DNA of 43,004 nucleotides from an uncultured Treponema sp. (lineage in GTDB: Bacteria > Spirochaetota > Spirochaetia > Treponematales > Treponemataceae): positions 1 to 43,004 of the forward strand of contig CAKZZO010000040.1 in assembly GCA_937885175.1 (NCBI GenBank), read 5' to 3'. The notes beneath the pieces were generated by a model. The model was not told the origin of the DNA. It made no database searches and saw only the letters and a list, made by a program, of their open reading frames with translations. The first letter of the stretch is position 1, and the number at the start of each line of letters is the position of its first letter. Below, piece after piece: positions 40,103-43,004 of the stretch. Made by a program: the position numbers and the translations under genes.

Positions 40103-42229
40103 TTACTTTGCCGCAAGAATTTCTGCACGTTCTTTTTCAAGTTTTTGCAGTTTGAGTTTCAGCTGCTGCTCCCGCTCTGCCTTGCACTTGGGACATTCAA
40201 ACTGCTGACCCGTCAGGTAGCCGTGAACAGGACAGATGGAGTAGGTTGGGCTGATGGTGATGTATGGGATGCGGTAATTGTTCATTACACTGCGTACCAG
40301 GTCACGACATGCCCTCCAATCCTTAATCTGTTCGCCCATGAAGGTATGGAATACCGTACCGCCTGTATACTTGGTCTGCAAGTCTTCCTGCTTATCCAAG
40401 GCTTCAAAGACATCACTTGTATAGTCAACGGGAAGCTGAGTCGAGTTGGTGTAATAGGGCTCGCTCGTTCCGCTTGTAATGATGTCCGGATAGTTCTGCT
40501 TGTCGTGGCGGGCAAGACGGTATGAGGTGCTTTCTGCCGGAGTTGCCTCCAGATTGAAGAGCTCGCCTGTCTTTTCCTGATAGTCCTGCATACGTTCGCG
40601 CATATGGTCAAGGACATCACAGGCAAACTGATGGCCTTTGGGGTCAACAATGTTTACGCCCAGGAAGTTCAGGCAACATTCATTCATGCCGCAGAGACCT
40701 ATGGTATTGAAGTGGTTGTCCAATGTTTTGAGGTAGCGTTTGGTGTAGGGAAAGAGCCCGCCGTCCAAAAGCTTCTGAATAACCTTGCGTTTGGTAGAAA
40801 GGCTCTGCTTTGCCAGATCCATCAAATAGTCAAGGCGGGCGTAGAATTCCTTTTCATCCTTTGCAAGGTAGCCAATCTGAGGCAGATTGATGGTCACAAC
40901 GCCAAGACTTCCGGTAAATTCGTCTGAACCGAAGAGTCCGCCACCACGCTTTCTCAGTTCACGCTTGTCCAGACGCAGACGGCAGCACATTGAGCGCACG
41001 TCGCTGGGGTTTAAGTCTGAGTTTACGAAGTTCTGAAAGTAGGGCGTGCCATACTGACTGGTCATTTCAAAGAGCAGCTTGGCGTTTTCGCTATCCCAGT
41101 TGAAATTCTTGGTGATGTTGTAGGTGGGAATGGGATAGCCGAATCCTCGTCCTTCTGCGTCACCTTCCAGCATAATCTGAATGAAGACCTTGTTAATCAG
41201 ATCCATTTCTTTCTGACAGTCGCCGTAGGTAAAGTCCTGTTCCTTTCCTGCTACGATTGCGGGCTTGTTTTTGAGGTCGTCAGGACAGACCCAGTCCAAG
41301 GTAATGTTGGTAAAAGGAGCCTGTGAACCCCAGCGGCTGGGTGTGTTGATGCCAAAGACATAGCTCTGGATGCACTGGCGCACCTGTTTTTCGTCAAGAT
41401 TGTCTGCCCGCACAAAGGGAGCAAGATAGGTATCAAATGAAGAGAATGCCTGTGCACCTGCCCATTCATTCTGCATGATGCCCAAAAAGTTGACCATCTG
41501 GTTTACAAGGGTAGAAAGGTGTGCGGCGGGCTGTGATGAAATCTTTCCGCTTACACCGCCCAGTCCTTCCTGTATCAGCTGGCGCAAAGACCAGCCGGCG
41601 CAGTAGCCAGAGAACATGGAGAGATCATGAATGTGGAATGCACAAGTCTTGTGTGCTTCTGCGATTTCGGGAGTATAGATATTCTTGAGCCAATAGTTTG
41701 CCGTAATGGTTCCGCTGTTGTGAAGAATCAGACCGCCAAGAGAAAAGTTTACGTTTGCATTTTCGTTTACGCGCCAGTCAGTCTGACCGAGGTAGCCGTC
41801 CATCGTCTTGTTGATGTCCAGCATGAGGCTCTTGGAGTCGCGCATGGCTTCGTGGCGGGCACGGTAGAGAATATATGCCTTTGCAATTTCCACTTCCTTG
41901 GCTTCAATCAGCACATTTTCTACAATGTCCTGAATTTCTTCGATTGCAGGAATAGAATGTGCGCGGCGACCCGCCAAAAGCAAACGCAACTGTTCTTCTA
42001 CAGAGTCAGTAAGAGCAATTGCTTTGTCGGGATTTGCATGTTTTTCTACGGCTTCAATTGCTTTTCCGATGGCGTTTTGAATTTTGTTGCGGTCGTAGGC
42101 TTCAAGTTTGCCGTTGCGCTTTACAACCTGCTTGATAAAGGCTTGCGTTTCAGCATCGCTTGACTTTCCCAGAAAACTCCTCCATTCCGGGAATACCGAC
42201 TGTTCTGTCTGACTCGGTTGGTCACTCAC
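40103..42229 (-). CDS. nrdD: Class III ribonucleotide reductase catalytic protein lacking the glycyl-radical segment
   Basis: The 708-residue protein starts at GTG 42229, chosen because GGAGG lies 8 nt upstream; an ATG at 42268 would overlap nrdR by 47 bp. An N-terminal ATP-cone (VVKRNGKLEAYDRNKIQNAI; IEEIQDIVENVLIEAKEVEI) regulates the enzyme. The core has HNSGTITANYW, FGINTPSRWGSQAPFTNITL, SMCCRLRLD and CGMNECCLNFLG. The zinc motif CPVHGYLTGQQFECPKC is followed only by a charged helix (REQQLKLKLQKLEKERAEIL) and the stop. The usual RVxGY radical motif is absent and occurs in the next gene. With that partner it would make dNTPs anaerobically. Confidence 0.92.
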   Translation of the reverse strand: MSDQPSQTEQSVFPEWRSFLGKSSDAETQAFIKQVVKRNGKLEAYDRNKIQNAIGKAIEAVEKHANPDKAIALTDSVEEQLRLLLAGRRAHSIPAIEEIQDIVENVLIEAKEVEIAKAYILYRARHEAMRDSKSLMLDINKTMDGYLGQTDWRVNENANVNFSLGGLILHNSGTITANYWLKNIYTPEIAEAHKTCAFHIHDLSMFSGYCAGWSLRQLIQEGLGGVSGKISSQPAAHLSTLVNQMVNFLGIMQNEWAGAQAFSSFDTYLAPFVRADNLDEKQVRQCIQSYVFGINTPSRWGSQAPFTNITLDWVCPDDLKNKPAIVAGKEQDFTYGDCQKEMDLINKVFIQIMLEGDAEGRGFGYPIPTYNITKNFNWDSENAKLLFEMTSQYGTPYFQNFVNSDLNPSDVRSMCCRLRLDKRELRKRGGGLFGSDEFTGSLGVVTINLPQIGYLAKDEKEFYARLDYLMDLAKQSLSTKRKVIQKLLDGGLFPYTKRYLKTLDNHFNTIGLCGMNECCLNFLGVNIVDPKGHQFACDVLDHMRERMQDYQEKTGELFNLEATPAESTSYRLARHDKQNYPDIITSGTSEPYYTNSTQLPVDYTSDVFEALDKQEDLQTKYTGGTVFHTFMGEQIKDWRACRDLVRSVMNNYRIPYITISPTYSICPVHGYLTGQQFECPKCKAEREQQLKLKLQKLEKERAEILAAK

Positions 42230-42713
42230 TTTTTTCCCCTCCAGCCTGCTCAGTTTTCGGCTGACCAAGGCTGTTCACTTCATTTATGAATTCATCTAAG
42301 TTCCCAAAATGCTTATAGACGGATGCAAAGCGGATGTATGCCACTTTGTCCACCTGACGCAGACGCTCCAGAACCAATTCTCCTAAGTCCGTGGTGGAGA
42401 TTTCTCTGGTCGTTTTGCCTTTCATAACCGCCTGATCTTCAATATCGTTCAGGATATTTTCGACCATATTGGTAGATACCGGACGTTTTTCCAGCGCACG
42501 CTCAATGCCTTTTTCCAATTTTGCACGGTCAAAAGGCTGTCGTCTGCCGTCACTCTTTACTACCATAAAGGGTTTTTCTTCAATGCGCTCGTAACTGGTA
42601 AACCGATAACTGCAGCTCATGCATTCTCGGCGGCGGCGGATAGCCTCACCGTTTGCCATTGTTCGTGATTCGATAACCTTGTCGTCAAGACTGCCACAAT
42701 AGGGACATCGCAT
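42222..42713 (-). CDS. nrdR: Transcriptional repressor NrdR
   Basis: The 163-residue protein has a zinc ribbon (MRCPYCGSLDDKVIESR; RRRRECMSCSYRFTSYE) and an ATP-cone (VVKSDGRRQPFDRAKLEKGI; LGELVLERLRQVDKVAYIRF). It senses dATP/ATP and represses ribonucleotide reductase genes. It overlaps nrdD by 8 bp, so it is co-transcribed with its target and its own promoter carries box-like sites. The length is typical. Confidence 0.96.
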   Translation of the reverse strand: MRCPYCGSLDDKVIESRTMANGEAIRRRRECMSCSYRFTSYERIEEKPFMVVKSDGRRQPFDRAKLEKGIERALEKRPVSTNMVENILNDIEDQAVMKGKTTREISTTDLGELVLERLRQVDKVAYIRFASVYKHFGNLDEFINEVNSLGQPKTEQAGGEKSE

Positions 42714-42719
42714 TTTCCC

Positions 42720-42783
42720 ACCCCAAATTTAGCGTACTTTGTTGCAATAAACACATTATATACCACTAAATATGAACTGACAA
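42720..42783 (-). promoter_or_regulatory. nrdR-nrdD promoter with two NrdR-box-like sites
   Basis: On the minus strand TTGTCA (42783-42778), 17 bp, TATAAT (42760-42755). Box-like sites are 42720-42735 (12 of 16) and 42751-42766 (11 of 16, perfect left half, over the -10). Their centres are 31 bp apart, the spacing known for NrdR operators. Confidence 0.75.
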
Positions 42784-42964
42784 GTAAGAAAGTGTGAATT
42801 TATTTGAAATTTACCGAACATTTTTTTGACGTGTTTTTTAAGAGACTTTTTGGGATGTCATAGTATCTTATTGCAGAAGATTGTATACAGGGCAAACGCA
42901 TTATAATCCATTCACCAGTAAGGCAAAAAGGGCACAGGTAAAAGAGTCCCAGCAAAAACGAAAA

Positions 42965-43004
42965 ATGAGTCCGCTTACGGAAAAGCGCGTCTGGTTCGCA
43001 CGCT
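42965..43004 (+). CDS. Possible gene start cut by right edge
   Basis: An open frame reads MSPLTEKRVWFAR and leaves the window. TATAAT lies at 42902-42907, but there is no clear -35 at 17 bp and no ribosome site. It is too short to identify. The rest of 42.78-42.96 kb shows no gene. Confidence 0.25.
   Translation, partial: MSPLTEKRVWFAR

Noticed and set aside
40103..42229. nrdD as a truncated pseudogene
   Set aside because: The missing radical motif is intact in the next gene, operators are present and all other motifs are conserved, so a split enzyme fits better.

Overview
The window looks like a chromosome segment of an anaerobic, host-associated Treponema (Spirochaetes). The evidence is a periplasmic flagellar sheath gene (flaA) behind an amidase/GerMN pair, a spirochaete-type degenerate radical SAM/SPASM protein, the run rpsT - HU - lnt - bactofilin - ruvA - ruvB - queA, and an oxygen-sensitive class III ribonucleotide reductase operon. 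From memory, amidase - small protein - flaA and rpsT/HU/lnt neighbours also occur in T. pallidum around TP0247-TP0252.

Region 1 (1-10.3 kb) is accessory DNA, A+T rich and rearranged. It opens with the 3' part of a Wadjet-type jetD gene, then an IS110-family remnant. A 7.1-kb block (1177-8258) follows. It is bounded by 187-bp direct repeats of transposase sequence and carries an outer-membrane-type protein, a DUF4143 ATPase, a lipoprotein, a P-loop protein, a membrane protein ending in a G9 tract, a NarL-type two-component pair and a broken TctC-type binding protein. A second DUF4143 ATPase and gene debris follow. Both DUF4143 ATPases are preceded by short repeats spaced about 33 bp that share one core.

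Region 2 (10.4-18.5 kb) has an iron-type alcohol dehydrogenase, a FIST-domain hybrid histidine kinase, xseA, and an OmpR-type response regulator/kinase pair whose regulator has no start codon and carries a frameshift. Region 3 (18.5-26.6 kb) is one tightly coupled operon: spiro-SPASM protein, glycosyltransferase-like protein, a three-part SpsF-like/glycosyltransferase-like/methyltransferase protein, an ATP-grasp ligase, an N-acetylmuramoyl-L-alanine amidase and a GerMN protein. It reads as an unassigned envelope or glycan modification pathway next to flaA.

Region 4 (26.7-38.6 kb) is core: flaA, a RelA/SpoT-like TPR protein, tRNA-Glu, a JAMM-DinG fusion helicase, plsC, a small zinc-ribbon gene, rpsT (TTG start), HU, lnt, bactofilin, ruvAB, queA. 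Region 5 (38.6-42.8 kb, minus strand) is nrdR - nrdD - glycyl-radical/redoxin gene - nrdG. The NrdD polypeptide ends just after its zinc motif, and the glycyl-radical segment is on a separate protein fused to a glutaredoxin-like domain. NrdR-box-like sites sit on both promoters.

A recurring feature is a sigma70-type promoter whose -10 hexamer ends exactly 6 nt before the ATG (six genes on both strands). This predicts leaderless mRNAs. The strongest candidates for something undescribed are the split class III reductase, the DUF4143 repeat arrays, the possibly circularisable 7.1-kb block and the spiro-SPASM operon.
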